64,000 nucleotides of DNA from the NCBI GenBank assembly GCA_039583875.1, contig CM077163.1, positions 107,021,213 to 107,085,212 on the forward strand, in the 5' to 3' direction. This stretch comes from Platanthera guangdongensis. Its lineage: Eukaryota; Streptophyta; Magnoliopsida; Asparagales; Orchidaceae. The notes under the pieces are model-generated. The model did not search any database. It was not told the DNA's origin and saw only the letters and a program-made list of their open reading frames with translations. The position numbers and the translations under genes were made by a program. Shown piece after piece: positions 21,927 through 33,872 of the stretch; the stretch's first letter is position 1; every line of letters begins with the position of its first letter.

Positions 21927-24057
21927 ATGGCATAGAACAAGGATTATGCAAGCACCAGACCTCCAGTCTGCAATTTAAATAAATTTGCTATCTGGAAGGC
22001 AAGAATTAGGTTGTATATGAATTCCATTGATTAGGACATGTACAATTCCATTTTTACAGGTCCTCCTCAACCAACAGCTTCTACATCCACATCAACTTCA
22101 AGCACTCATGCAGTTCCACCACCTGAGTGTACTGATGCTCAGAAGAAAGACAAAATAGTTGATGCAAAATCTATGAAAATATTGGCTCAAACCATGTCAG
22201 ATGATATCTTCCATAAGGTGGCTGAGTGCACCTCTGCAAAAGCAATCTATGACTCTCTCAACCAGATGGTTGCTGGCTCAGTAAATGAGAGAAAAGATAG
22301 AAGATCAACTCTCATCTCACAGTATGAGAACTTCAAGAAATATGAAGTTGAATCTATTGGTGACATGTACAACAGATTAAGCTCCATTATCAGTGAGTTG
22401 AAGACCTTGGACAAAGATATCTCCTTCACAGAGGTGAATGACAAGATCCTAATGTGCTTTCCAAGCTCATGGGATTCCAGGATCTAGCCAATCAAGGAGG
22501 CCAGAAGCTTGAATGAGATTTCCACTGAATCTCTCCTGGGAAAGCTCATATCTTATGAGCAGCTGATCAAATTCAGGGAAGCTGCAGAACAAAGGACTCC
22601 TCCACCATCTAGAAAGTAGCAGAATATAACATTCAAAGCTACAGAAGAGACTGAAGCTTCAACAGTCAATGAAGAACTGATGAGTCTCTTTGCCAAGAGA
22701 TTCTACAAAATGGCTAGGAAAGAATTCAGGAGAAAGTCATCCAGGAATGATGACAAACCCAGGTATGATAAAACTCCTACTAAAGAAATAGTATGTTTTG
22801 GATGTAGAAAACCAGGACACTTCATCTCTGAATGTCCTGAGAATCAGAAGAAGGAGAGGAGAAGAGAAAAGGACTCCAGAAGCAAGCAATACAGCAGGCC
22901 TTCCTGCAGCAAGCACAAAAAGAAGGAAAAGGGCTTTGTTGCTGAAACCTGGAGTGACACAGAAGATGAATCTACATCTTCCAGCTCCAGTGAAGAGGAA
23001 GAAGAAGCCAAGGCAAGGGAAGTCGGCATCATGACTATCAATGCCTCTTGCAGCCCATCAGATGCTGAAGAAGAATCTGATAATGAAGAAGCTTCAGAAT
23101 CAGAAGCTGAACAGGTACTATCATCATTTGATTATAGTTCTGATAGTTTTAAAATTGAATTCAAAATGATGTGTATAGATTTAATTAACTCTGAAAAAGA
23201 AATCAAATACTTAGGGAAAGATTGTCTAATCAAGTTAATTTGATTTCTGAAAATATTAAACTTAAAGATGAACTAACCTTAGCTCAAGAGCAAATAGTTT
23301 CACTAAAATCTGAATTAGCTGAGGCTAGGAAACTTGAAGAATCCCAAAATGGGAGAAGTATCAAGTTGATGGACATCACAAGCACATTCAATGTCAGGTT
23401 AAATGGCAAGCTGGGCTTAGGTGCATCATCAAGCCAACCCCCACTTATTCAGAAAAATATATTAACTACACCCATAAAATTTGTATCAGAAAAGGGAAAG
23501 GAAAAGTTGGATAGTAATAATGTTAAACAAATTGAATCAAAACCAAAGAATAAGAAAAGAAAACAAAATAAGAAAAATCCAAATAAAAACAATGTTCAGC
23601 AGATTTCGTCGAACTTCGATCGACGAAATATGTACAGTTCGTCGAACTCCATTCGACGAACTCCGAACGTAGATTTATATAATAATTTTTCATTGAACTA
23701 CTATCGAGAAAACTTGTATGGTTCGTCGACCAGAGATCGACGATTTTGGGGCTCAGAAAAAGACTTCTATCATTCTCTGAGTGGAGTTCGACGAACTCAT
23801 CCCAATTTGTCGAACTCAGGTCGAAGAACTCACCAGAATTTGTCGAATGCAGATCAGTTTAACAGAAATTTTAATTTCTCTAAAACTTACAACCAACAAA
23901 TAACATTTTATAATCAATGGATAATTCCACCTAAGAAATATCACCGTTTAGGATATAAAAGTCTTCATGAATGTTCAGTTATTTCCAGTTTTAGTTATGT
24001 AAAGAAAGAAGGACCCAAGGTAATCGGGTCAGGAATGGCTAATATTTTTCATTGCAG
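21927..24057 (+). pseudogene. Sirevirus gag of element B, broken
   Basis: Start ATG at 21927, 92 bases after the primer-binding site. The N-terminal copia gag region (FAIWKARIRLYMNSID) is at about 21983. The gag core has SLNQMVAGS and YENFKK near 22255-22340. A CCHC knuckle CFGCRKPGHFISEC at 22795-22836 is intact and is followed by Lys/Arg-rich and Glu/Ser-rich regions, then a coiled-coil-like stretch (23240-23350). The tail encodes SSNxxRR repeats from palindromes (23605-23860). Breaks: stops at 21933, 22032, 22485 and 22617, a one-base deletion near 23210, and a one-base deletion near 24024 at the border to pol. Gag forms the particle and binds RNA. Several stops fit C-to-T change at CAG. 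Confidence 0.9.
23605..23860. repeat. in-frame TCGTCGA palindromes within gag (B)
   Basis: Repeats such as TTCGTCGA...TCGACGAA at 23605-23627, another at 23638-23661, and further ones near 23721, 23787, 23815 and 23845. They encode SSNFDRR, SSNSIRRT, SSTRDRR and similar. The reading frame is kept across all of them. They match the positions in element C. Confidence 0.9.
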
Positions 24058-27000
24058 CCGAAAAACTGTCCTACCACAGAGCAAAAGTGGTATCTAGACA
24101 GTAGCTGTTCTAAGCACATCACTGGAAATAAGGCCAACTTAACACATTATAAGGCAAATCTAGGACCAAAAGTAATATTTGGTGACTCCAATTGTGGCCA
24201 TATTAAAGGCTATGGTCAAGTCAAAGTTGGAGTTGTCACCTTCAGGAATGTTACATATGTAAATGGACTGAAGCATAACCTTATCTCCATAAGTCAATTA
24301 CGTGATGAAAGGTATCAGGTATCATTTACTAAAACCTCCCGTATTATTACTTGTTTAGAAAATCATGTACTATTTACTGGAAGTAGAGTAGGAAACATTT
24401 ATATTGTTAACTTCCAGTCAGCTAAATCTGAAATTTGCCGGTTTAATTCAACTAGTAACTATAATGACCTTTGACATAGGAGACTAGGTCATGTTAACCT
24501 GAAAAACATTGTCAAGCTATCTAGGGACAACCTTGTTAGAGGATTTCCTTCTTGCCCCTACAAGAAGGAAAGCCTCTTCAGGGCTTGTCAATTAGGCAAT
24601 CAAAATAAAAGTAGTTTTAAATCATTAAACAAAAGTGACTCACGTAGGATATTGTACTTACTACATATGGAGCTTTTTGGCCCTATAGTAGTACAAAGCC
24701 TAGGAGGGAAATCTTATACTTTACTGATTGTAGATGACTTCTCTAGATTCACTTGGATTTTCTTTCTGAGATCTAAGTCTGATAACTTTAACGTTCTTAC
24801 AGATTTTCTCAAGAACATATAGATTGAGTACTCTACTCCTGTTACATTGATCAGAAGTGATCATGGTACTAAGTTTGAGTCTCTTCTTATGCAAGAGTTC
24901 TGCAGGAAGGAAGACATCAGACATTGCTTCTCAGCTACTAGAAAACCTCAACAAAATGGGGTTGCTGAAAGGAAGAATAGAACACTAATTGAATCAGCAG
25001 GCACATTACATGCAGATGCTTATTTGCCCCTATTCTTTTGGGCAGAGGCTGTAAGCACAGCAAATTATGTACTGAATAGAAGTCTTATACACAATCTTAA
25101 GAATAAGACTCCTTATGAGCTACTAAAAGGGAAGAAACCTAAAGCACACTACTTTAAAATTTTTTGATGTTTATGTTATATACACAATAACAATAAGAAA
25201 CACATTAGAAAGTTTGAAGCCAAGTCTGATATGGGAATTTTTCTTGGATATTCCTATGCAAGCAAGGCTTATAGGTTGTATAACAAATCTACCTTAAAAA
25301 TTGAAGAATCCAGCCATGTTTCTTTTGATGAGACTAACATGTTTTTCATGGAGAAGACTTCTTTTACAAATGAATCTTTGCAGGAACATAATTTGTGTGA
25401 GAAGCTTAATGAACTGACCCTCACTAAAGAGGCAGTTAGCCATCCTTCTCCACAAGGTGCTGAAGAAAGTGAAGAAGAAGACACTGTAATCAGTGATGAA
25501 CCAACAACAACAAACCTAATTCCACAAGAGCAATTTACTCCCTAAGTTGTTGAAAAACCAACTCCACTCACTGAATTTGTCACAGTTAGAGATCACACCA
25601 TATCTCAAGTGATTGGAGATATGTTAGTTGGTGTACAGACAAGGGATCAACTCAACCAAGATTTGATCCATGCCTTCTTCATATCTCAAATTAAGCAAAA
25701 CTCCATCATAGATGCAGAGCAAGATCCACACAGGATTATTATAATGCAAGAGGAGCTCAATCAATTTGAGGGATGCAGAGTTTGGGACTTAGTTCTAAGA
25801 CCCAAATATTATCCAGTCATTGGAACTAAGTGGGTATATAGAAACAAGTTGGATGCCTAAGGTGTCATCATAAGGAAAAAAGCAAGGCTGGTTGCTCAAG
25901 GTTATATGCAAGAGAAAGGGATTGACTATGACCAGACTTTTACTCCTGTTGCAAGGCTGGAAGCTATCAGGATTTTCCTTGCATATGCTGCCTACAAGAA
26001 ATTTAAAGTCTATCAAATGGATGTCAAGAATGTCTTTCTGAATGGATAACTTAAAGAAGAGGTTTATGTTGAATAACCTCCAGGTTTCATCTCTCCAACT
26101 CATGCCTTATATGTCTTTAGATTGCATAAAACTCTCTATGGTTTAAAGCAAGCTCCAAGAGCTTGGTATGAGACCTTAGCTAGTTTCTTGATAGAGAAAA
26201 AGTTTTCTAGAGGCATTGTAGATAGGAGATTATTCACTATGCACCATGAGGATCAAATATTGTTTGTACAAATTTATGTAGATGATATTATATTTGGGTC
26301 TACAGATTCTAAACTATGCAAGAGGTTTTCTGACCTCAAACATTCAAAGTTTGAAATGAGTAGCATGGGTGAGCTCTCCTACTTCCTTGGTCTCCAAGTG
26401 AAGCAGCTACCTGATGGCATCTTCATATCCCAGGCTAAGTATGCTTATAAGCTTATCAAAAAGTTTGGGATGACAGATGCCTCAGTAAAGAAAACACCCA
26501 TGGCTATAAATGCTGTAATAGATTCTGATGAGAATGGCAAACCTGTTAATCAGAAATTATATAGGGGCATTGTTGGGTCCCTACTATACCTTACAACAAG
26601 CAGACCTGATATAATGTTTTCTACATGTCTTTGTGATAGGTTCCAGGTGAACACTAAAGAATCTCACCTAATTTTCTTTAAAAGGATTTTAAGATATATA
26701 AAGAGTTGTCCTAGTCTAGGACTTTGGTATCCCACTGAGTTAGAGTTTGAGTTAACTGGATACTCATATGGTAACTTTATTGGATGTAGAGTAGATAGAA
26801 AAAGTATCTCAGGAACAAGCTAGTTCCTTGGTATGAGATTAGTCTCTTGGTTTAGCAAGAAGCACTCATTTGTGTCCACTTCAACTCCTGAAGCAGAATA
26901 TATAGCAGCTGACAGTTGCTGTTCCCAGATGCTGTGGATTAAGAACCAACTTCTAGACAATGGGTTCAACTTAAATATTTTAACTCTACTATGTGACAAC

Positions 27001-27228
27001 ACAAGTACAATTTCCATTGCACAAAATCCAGTCCATCATATTAGGACCAAGCATATAGATATTATGGACCATTTCATTAGAGAGTGTGTAGACAAAAATA
27101 AAATTAATCTTGTCTATATCTACACTGATTTACATAGAGTAGATATTTTCACCAAACCTTTGGATGAGAGAAACCATCTGTTCTTTATAAATCAGCTTGG
27201 TATGATAAATGAAGAAGATTTAATTTGA
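24058..27228 (+). pseudogene. copia pol (PR-IN-RT-RH) of element B
   Basis: One frame from about 24058 to 27228. Protease region DSSCSKH is at 24097-24117, with the usual Gly of DSGC replaced by Ser. The pre-integrase HRRLGH zinc region is at about 24475, and the integrase core has the stretch around SDHGTKFES (24856) and QQNGVAERKNRT (24949). RT follows, with an intact YVDD at 26275-26286, then RNase H (STPEAEYIAAD near 26881) ending with DIFTKPLD at about 27140. At least eight stops interrupt it: 24472, about 24822, 25165, 25543, 25858, 26047, 26074 and 26821. The first integrase Asp motif reads HMELFGP (Asp to Glu). Not functional. Confidence 0.93.
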
Positions 27229-27249
27229 TTTCTGTCTATGGCCGACTAA

Positions 27250-27500
27250 TTTTTCAAAGATCATCGAACGAAGATCGACGAACAAAGAAAAGTTCTAGAG
27301 AGATTCGTCAAACGGAGACCGACGAATTCTCTGTGTGTGAAGTTATTTTCGTCGACCGGAGATCTATGAATTTGCTTCAGATAACGTTCGTCGAACGGAG
27401 ATCGATGAAATGTTTTCACATCTTCTGACAGAGATCGACGAATTCTTTTGACTATAAAATATTTCGTCGAACTCAGATCGAAGAATTTCTATTTTTTGTT
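27250..27500. repeat. TCGTCGA palindrome array in pol/env-like spacer (B)
   Basis: Six to seven imperfect inverted repeats of the TTCGTCGA-N7-TCGACGAA kind, for example near 27303-27326, 27347-27370, 27385-27409 and 27461-27484. They sit between the RNase H stop and the env-like start. The array corresponds to 11571-11887 in element C. Confidence 0.88.
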
Positions 27501-27579
27501 GAACGGAGTCTGCCTGTTCATATTCTGAAAAACTAATATCTAGGTTTTCTTCGACCTCCATCCCGCGCTTTCAGTTTCT

Positions 27580-27610
27580 TTTGCACTTGATCTTTGTTTC
27601 TCTCTCGCAG
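27580..27610 (+). promoter_or_regulatory. splice-acceptor-like site before env-like ORF (B)
   Basis: A pyrimidine-rich run ending TTTCTCTCTCGCAG at 27610, eight bases before the ATG at 27619. The same layout is kept in element C although the palindrome array just upstream has diverged. Possible acceptor for a spliced mRNA of the third ORF; no donor was assigned. Confidence 0.5.
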
Positions 27611-27618
27611 GTGCATCC

Positions 27619-30600
27619 ATGACGATTCCGACGAATGCTCTGTCCACCATGAAATTCGACATGGGTTTCGATATTGATTTTGACTCTTTCCAGCATTTTG
27701 ATCCCATATTTCTGGACATTCTGAAGTTGTTTGAAAATCGAAATCTAAAGTAGTTCATGACCCACCAAATAATGATTGCCATGACAGAGATCAATGAATG
27801 GGTCTTTAACTCTACCGCAACAGAGGATACCCTGACAGGCACAATTTCTGGTAACTCAGTCTCCCTTTCCCCAAAAATACTAACCGAAGTTTTCGGTTTC
27901 CTGAATGGAGATGAAGACATCAAAATGGACAATGAGTAGTATGAAAATATGTTGCTCAAAATGGGTCACTCTGGAGAGAACCCAAACAAGTTGTTGAAGA
28001 AGAACCTATCTGCCCAGTACAAGTTCTTGGCTGATGTAGTCGGGAAGGTACTACTGGGCAAACACACAGCAAACGATTACATAACTAAGCACCAATTCAC
28101 GGTGATGAGTGCTCTGGTAGAGAAGAAAGCAGCAAACTGGGGCAAGCTGCTATTCGATTTGATTAAAAAGAAAAATAACAAGAAGGAAGTCTACTTTGGA
28201 CGGGTTTTAGGGATTTTTCTGTAGGAGAAGGCATCTAAACATATGGTTTCCACACCAGTGTTTATCAATGCCTCCAAGAGGCTCACCTCTGCCTTATTTT
28301 GCTGATGGGAGAGGAGAATTAAGAAGCCATCCCAGGCTTCCTCCTCCTCCAGGCCTTCAGAGAGCACAAGGGCTGTCATAGCCGCTCCTCCACCCCCAGA
28401 AGAAGCTCCCTCCACCTCCACCATTCCTTATTCTCAACAACCTCAACCACAACAACAACAACACCAACAAGTTCACATTCCAACTGCAGCACCATCTCCT
28501 ACATATTCTCCACCACCACCATCTCCACCTCCATCTTCTCCCCAAGTACATATCTCTGACATCCCATCCTCCTCCATGCAGGAACCCTCACTCAACCTCC
28601 TGTCATCACCACATACATCACCACAACCATCCCCGCATCAATCTCCTTTACAATTTACACATCAATCTCCACATCCACCTCATTTAACTACCACAAACCC
28701 TGACATATTTATCTCCTCCCACACTTTTAATATATTATTTCCTCCACCATCTCCACATTAGTAACCCATCTCCTCCCTCACAACAACAGTTCCCCTTTCC
28801 ACAACTGCAACTCCCTCTATCCCCTTCCCTTTACTAATCCAAACTGACCTTCCATCCACTGTACCTGACTACACACACACAGATATGTCCAGTGCATTTT
28901 CTATTTGTTCAAATTATGGTCATCACAATCCCTACTCCTCCACTGCACTAGAATCCCTCTATCTTAACTTCTCTGATATTGTTAAGGATCTGCTAGCCAT
29001 CATCTCCCCACTTTACAAAAACTGCTAGATTATGCTCTAGCTCCCCTCACTGCCTCCATCCATACTCTCTCTGCCAAAGTTGCGGCTCTATCCCCTGTCC
29101 CTTCTTTTGGGGGACTGGCTCCAGAACCCTCTGCAGCCAGTCAGGGAGAGATGCTCCATGATGAAGAAGCTCTAGCAGTAGAAGCAGCAGCAGCAACAAC
29201 AGAAGAAAAAATAGATTCTTTAATGTCAAACTCTTCAGAAGAAGCCGCCACTCCCTCTGAAATAGTAGATTTAATTGATTCAGATGTAGAAATGGATGAG
29301 CCAGCTATGGCTGATATTGATACTACTTGTGATTTTTTTCTAAATCTCACAGTTAATTTAAATTCTTTATTAGAATTATTCAATTTTGTTCGCAGAGATA
29401 TTCTTCCCAGCTTCTCTTATCAACATTCTTTGTCCATTGTACCAAACACTACACCTATAAGCCCCACAGTTGTCAAGCAACATAAGGCTATTTTTGCAGC
29501 AACAAAGCTACCAACTGTACAATCCCCCTCCAAGGAAAATTCTTCTCCCGAAGGCATCTCATCTCCTATCTATAAAATGGATGATAGCCCACTGCCATAT
29601 CTATATTAAATAATTATGGCAGATATTGAAGAAGAAATTTTGTTAATTGCTGAAAATCAAACAGTTGCTGAACAACCTCAGGCTCTAGAACCTCAAGCAG
29701 TTGTTCCAGCTCCAGCTCCAGCTCCAGCTCCAGCTCCAGCTCCAGCTCCAGCTCCAGTACCTCAAGCTCAGCCTCAGGATGACAGGTCAATTGACAAAAC
29801 TCTTCTGAAAGGTTTGGATGATTTGTATGATAATACTCAGGGATCCTCCTCTGAAAAAGATGATGATGAAGATAATGATGAATTTGATGATATCCCATCT
29901 GCTAAAAAGAAAGTTTCTAAGAAAAGGAAAGACCCTCCAGTTGCGGCACCCAAGCCAAATCCAACACATGATACTCCTTACTATATCCTTCAGAAAATTA
30001 CTCCTTACACTGGAATGCCAGCCTAGATGTGGTTGTCAAAGAATCAGCAAAAAGAAAGAAGGAAAAGCAGAAGATATTCTCCTCCTCCTCAGAGACATTG
30101 GAAAGGACCTCCTCCTCCTCCACCTGCTGCTGGTGCTTCAAGTATCTCATCTCAGAGGTCTACCTCATATACTCAAACATACCATAGGCAACATGGTAGA
30201 TCCTCATCTTCTCAAGGAAGCAGCCAGTAGAGGTACCCTTCAAGCAGACATCAACATCAGCAACAACATCAACAACCTCAGCAACAACAACAACAACAAC
30301 AACAACAAGCTCCTGAACCACAAAAGGCTGACAGTCCCAAAAGGCCAGAGTCTCCTCACATTCCCTTTGTGGATCCAAAGACCGAGACTACTGCTAGAAT
30401 GGCCAGGTTCTAGGAACTGGTTCGATTATCACTGATAAACAAATCTAAAGCTGAAGGAAAAGATGCCTCCCAGTATTCCACAATGTCCAAATACAGGAAG
30501 GAAGAATTGAAAAGGTATGAGAAAGCTAACAAATTCTTTAATGTTGATGCTTATATGAATATACACGCAGAGGCTGTTGTACCTAGAGACACATCTTTCA

Positions 30601-30734
30601 ATATCATTGGAGCTGTAGATATGACTATATCCAAGAATCAAGCAGCTGATCCAAATAGAGAGATCAAGTTTACACAACCTGCTGACAAAGAAAAGGAGGA
30701 CAAGCTAAAGGAGAAACAAAAGAAAAAGAAATGA
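27619..30734 (+). pseudogene. env-like third ORF of element B, broken
   Basis: ATG at 27619 to stop at 30734, about 1,035 codons if the breaks are ignored. The N-terminal domain (27619-28230; FLNGDEDIKMD, KFLADVVGKVLLGKH, VEKKAANWGKLLFDLIKKK) resembles the 'putative plant transposon protein' domain. Then come a Gln/Ser/Pro-rich middle (28320-28960), an acidic part with VDLIDSDVEMDE (29260-29300), a PA dipeptide run (29706-29757), a basic nuclear-localisation-like cluster KKKVSKKRK (about 29907-29933), a poly-Gln stretch (about 30250-30310) and a C-terminal domain starting MSKYRKEELKRYEKANKFF (30483). Stops at 27751, 27937, 28222 and others, plus a frame change between 28990 and 29100, break it. 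No signal peptide or membrane anchor is evident. Confidence 0.82.
29706..29757. repeat. CCAGCT hexanucleotide microsatellite in env-like ORF
   Basis: About 8.5 copies of CCAGCT, in frame, encoding a Pro-Ala run. Element C has only a short SPAPPPAP at the equivalent place, so the run expanded in this copy. Confidence 0.95.
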
Positions 30735-30886
30735 GTTTATTCTGTTTAAGTTTCTGTCTTTCTGAACTCTTATTTATTTACTATCACAAAGCTACAATGT
30801 AAATATCTGCTACAGTTTTAATTTCTATGCCAGATATATTTTCTGCTTTGTGAATGTTTTTATTTCATGTATATTAGTAACCTCAC

Positions 30887-30902
30887 CCAAATAGGGGGAG
30901 AT
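30887..30902 (+). other. polypurine tract of element B
   Basis: CCAAATAGGGGGAGAT directly before the 3' LTR; the same core as in element C. Confidence 0.85.
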
Positions 30903-31659
30903 TTTTGGATCCCTAGTTGATTTGGGTTAGGTTCACTAACTAGGATAATTGACCCACCATGTATAGTCAGGTTCATGACATTGTGTCCTAGAGTTCAGGC
31001 TAAGTCCTTAGAATCAACCTCTCATGGACCAACCAACAGAAGACTTCAGAAGACTCAAAGACTTAGAAGAAAATCAAGTTCAGGGAAATGAGTTCAACGT
31101 TCGTCGAACTTAGCTCGACGAAAGTCATGCTCCACTCGACGAACATAGAATAAATTATCTGAGTTGAGCTCGACGATATTCGATCTCAGGTCGACGAATT
31201 TTGGGTGATCAACTTCAACTCATTAAGTCCAGAATACTTTCTATGAACTCCGGTCGACGAAGTTACATTATCAGCTCGACGAAGTTATGTTATCAGCTCG
31301 ACGAACTTAGAGCACAGAAATGGGAAGTTTTAACAGAGAGCAGTTAGCTGAACTCAGGTCAACGAAGTTACATTATCAGCTCGACGAAGTTATGTTATCA
31401 GATCGACGAACTTAGAGCACAGAAATGGGAAGTGTTCACAGGAAGCAGTTAGTTGAACTTAGATCGATGAACTTGGTACTCAGGTTAACGAACGAGAATT
31501 CCCAGGTCGACGGACATGATTTCTCTGGTCGACGATCTTTAATATTAGGTCGACGAAGACTGTTCTCTAGTCGACGATTGCTGCGTAGTTCCATACTTGG
31601 AATTTTCCCTCATTTTGTACTTATTCTCTTGCAGTAATCTCTAAATAATCAATGCTTAT
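30903..31659 (+). repeat. truncated 3' LTR of element B
   Basis: Homologous to 20113-20853 of the 5' LTR. It carries the same U3 palindrome cluster (31095-31580) and the duplicated unit with GAGCACAGAAATGGGAAG. Homology stops at AATGCTTAT, where the Tat-type LTR starts; TATA, R and U5 are missing. Confidence 0.9.
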
Positions 31660-32378
31660 TGTTGAAACTGATTCCTCGGTCTCCTGTGGAGTTCACAGTT
31701 GGGGAAGGGGTGATCGCGCACCTACTTCACTCCTGCAAGAAAAACAACAAAAGAAACAAGGGAGAACTGACCCAAGGGCTCGGCGGGGAGGACCCACCAC
31801 ACACCCGGAATATTTGAGAGTACTTCCGCTCCTTAGCCAAAGGCCGAGCTAAGGTACCCTCAGAATGCACTTGAATGCTGGAGCAAGAGAGAACAGGAAG
31901 CATGCTTTCTGAGATACCCCTTGGCTTCTATTTATAGATTTCAGAATTTGAACTGCAAATAACCAAATTGAACTGGTCTGAAGTTACTAAAATACCCTTG
32001 GTCGGGTCTGCCAACAGCCAAACTCTGCTGTTTTGAAGGGCTATGGGCAGACCAGCGCGGGCAAAATAGTAAAAAGTACCTTATAGATCTGAGCGAGCTG
32101 GGGAGCTCGACCACCCCTGAAGATCCGGCTCGTCTACTATCATTGAGCTCCTTTGCACGAATGCGAGATGGGACGGTGAGCTCGTCCATCGGTGGGCTAT
32201 CATCAGTCGATCTTAACTCGACGAAACCTGGAATGAGCTCGATGAATGCCAAGCTCGGGGTCGGCGGGTTCCGAGCTCTGGCTTCTGATTTCTATGCCGA
32301 GCTCGCCGGGCCTCTAAGCGATCTGCACCACTGGGTCTGGTTCCTGTGGACCCTACTCACTGGATACGTGGTTGTACA
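31660..32378 (-). repeat. LTR of the Tat-type element
   Basis: In element orientation TGTACAACCACG...CAGTTTCAACA, 719 bp. A TATA box (31929-31936) precedes a GC-rich R/U5. The U3 half repeats GAGCTCG words and has one TCGATCTTAACTCGACGA palindrome near 32208, the same core found in the copia LTRs. Confidence 0.8.
31929..31936 (-). promoter_or_regulatory. TATA box of the Tat-type LTR
   Basis: TATAAATA on the minus strand, about 270 bases from the LTR 3' end. Confidence 0.6.
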
Positions 32379-32399
32379 TAATCCCCGCTCTTTTTGAGC
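32379..32399 (-). other. polypurine tract of the Tat-type element
   Basis: On the minus strand CTCAAAAAGAGCGGGGATTA lies directly before the LTR start TGTACAAC. This fixes the LTR boundary and orientation. Confidence 0.7.
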
Positions 32400-32491
32400 T
32401 TGGCAAAGCTCGGAAATAAACATCCAACCACAAGTGTTCGGCGAGTGCGGGGTGAGCCAGAGGGAATCTTCGGGTGGGGTCCACCTATGGC

Positions 32492-32499
32492 TATATAAA
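32492..32499 (+). promoter_or_regulatory. TATA box for first antisense ORF
   Basis: TATATAAA on the plus strand, 63 bases before the ATG at 32555. It suggests that the antisense gene has its own promoter. Confidence 0.5.
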
Positions 32500-32554
32500 T
32501 ACACCTGCATACCTGCCTGACTCTTGCCATTCCCCTTGCTATAGCACTGCTGCG

Positions 32555-33619
32555 ATGCCAATCCCAAAGGAGATCTAAGAGTGCCTTAGTCGAGCTCGCC
32601 AGGCCTCTTCTGCTCGTGTGGCCGCCGTGACAGCGGTCTCAGCCACTATGCCGTACTGTGGCTCGGCCGAGACCGACCCTAAGAGGGCGAAACAGTTCCC
32701 TCAAGCGACCGAGCCCATTTATGATGACCTAAGGACCACCTTGGAGCATGGGACCGGCTCCTCCACACTGCCTGCCCCTGAAAAGGACAAGAATGTTGTC
32801 GAGGTCTGCGATGGCCCGGATATCCAGCTTGAGGGCATGGCGGGCGCCGCGCCACGAGACACCACCCCGTGAGCCAAGTCCACCCTTGGGGACTCGCGAC
32901 TCAGAACTCCGAAAAATCGCCCGCGGGATCCGTCACCAACCTTCGGGACCTTGGGGGTGAGCTCGCAAAGGCCGAACTCGGCGGTGTGCACCCCCGCTCC
33001 TCAGCGAGCAGTTGTGACCATAGGGGTGGGTGTGGAGACCATCCCTATCCCGGGATTCGAGCTTCTCTCATCGGGAACACGCGTCCCAGGTCGCGGGAAG
33101 GACCTGAGGATTCTCCCTCCCCACATCTCCTTTGAGTTGTCGAGCTCATCATGTAAAATTTGCCTGGATTCCTTTTACGTGACTTTCCAGCACGCCTCCC
33201 CTTGCTGATGTTTATGTCTTTGCAGTTCTCCCCAGCCAATCCGCTGCCAAGGAATATTTGCGGGCAGCCCATTACTCCCCCCTCCCCTCCTTGAGCTCGC
33301 TGGATTCTTACCTAGGCCCTGAAGTGGAGCAAGGCGAGCTGACCAGGAGGGGGTCAAGCTTTTCAAGAAACTGGTGTGCGGGCTACGCGAGATGCAGGAA
33401 GTCAACAAGGTATTGCAGCAAGGCTATGCGCGTCTTGCCGACGAGGTGCGAAGCGGCCAGGCTGGAGAGATGACGTCTCCTTCCAGTCTCCTGTATGAGA
33501 TAGATGATGGCCTCTCGGTGGCGCAGACGATTTTGGGGAGGATTCGTGAGTTCCTTCGTACGCGGCAGTCCAGGGTACGGGGGCTGCGAGGCCGGGTAGA
33601 TAAAAGGTGGCACCCTTGA
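32555..33619 (+). pseudogene. antisense ORF 1 of Tat-type element
   Basis: From the ATG at 32555 one frame runs, with stops at about 32573 and 32870, to 33208; the same phase reopens at 33374 and ends at 33619. A GT...AG interval (about 33152-33226, acceptor TTATGTCTTTGCAG) could be an intron joining parts. The last part (QEVNKVLQQGYARLADEVRSG...ILGRIREFLRTRQSRV) is a likely coiled coil. The start region is Ala/Arg-rich. An AATAAATAAC polyadenylation-like signal is at about 33696-33705. I do not recognise a catalytic domain. The place, opposite to the LTR orientation and followed by a second ORF with a gypsy-associated domain, marks it as a retroelement accessory gene, not a host gene. Confidence 0.5.
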
Positions 33620-33872
33620 CAAGCCGACCGGTACTTGCCTCCTGGTCCCCCTTGCCCGCGCGCACCGCTTCTTTATTCCTGTACTAGATTGCTGTAATAA
33701 ATAACTTCAAACATTCTTAGGTGTGGCTTGCGTTTGAATAATAGTAATTATATTGCTTCTCATTTGACTTAGCCTTGGTTGGAACGCGCCGGAAGTCGGC
33801 GAGCTGGGGGGTTGGTGAGCGGTGATGTCGAGCTGGGCCGATTGGACAGCTTGGCCCCCAGATTACTTTTTC

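Larger units (their letters stand above)
20113..31659 (+). mobile_element. Sirevirus-type copia element B
   Basis: Plus strand. 5' LTR 20113-21820, initiator-Met-type primer-binding site, gag, pol, palindromic spacer, env-like ORF, polypurine tract, and a 3' LTR beginning at 30903 that is cut at 31659 by the LTR of a Tat-type element. It has the same family architecture as element C. Because the 3' LTR is truncated, no right target duplication can be read. Every ORF has several stops and frameshifts. Confidence 0.93.

Noticed and set aside
24020..24057. Apparent 38-nt intron at the gag/pol border of B (and 40 nt at 15097-15058 in C), with GTAA...CAG ends whose removal restores the frame in both
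   Set aside because: Too short for usual plant splicing, and alignment of B with C shows that the segment is coding-like. B has lost one T and C has gained one T in its 8-T run. Independent one-base indels explain the frame changes better.
27619..30734. A true retroviral envelope gene
   Set aside because: No signal peptide, fusion peptide or membrane anchor is seen; the sequence fits a Sirevirus third ORF with a nuclear-type basic cluster.
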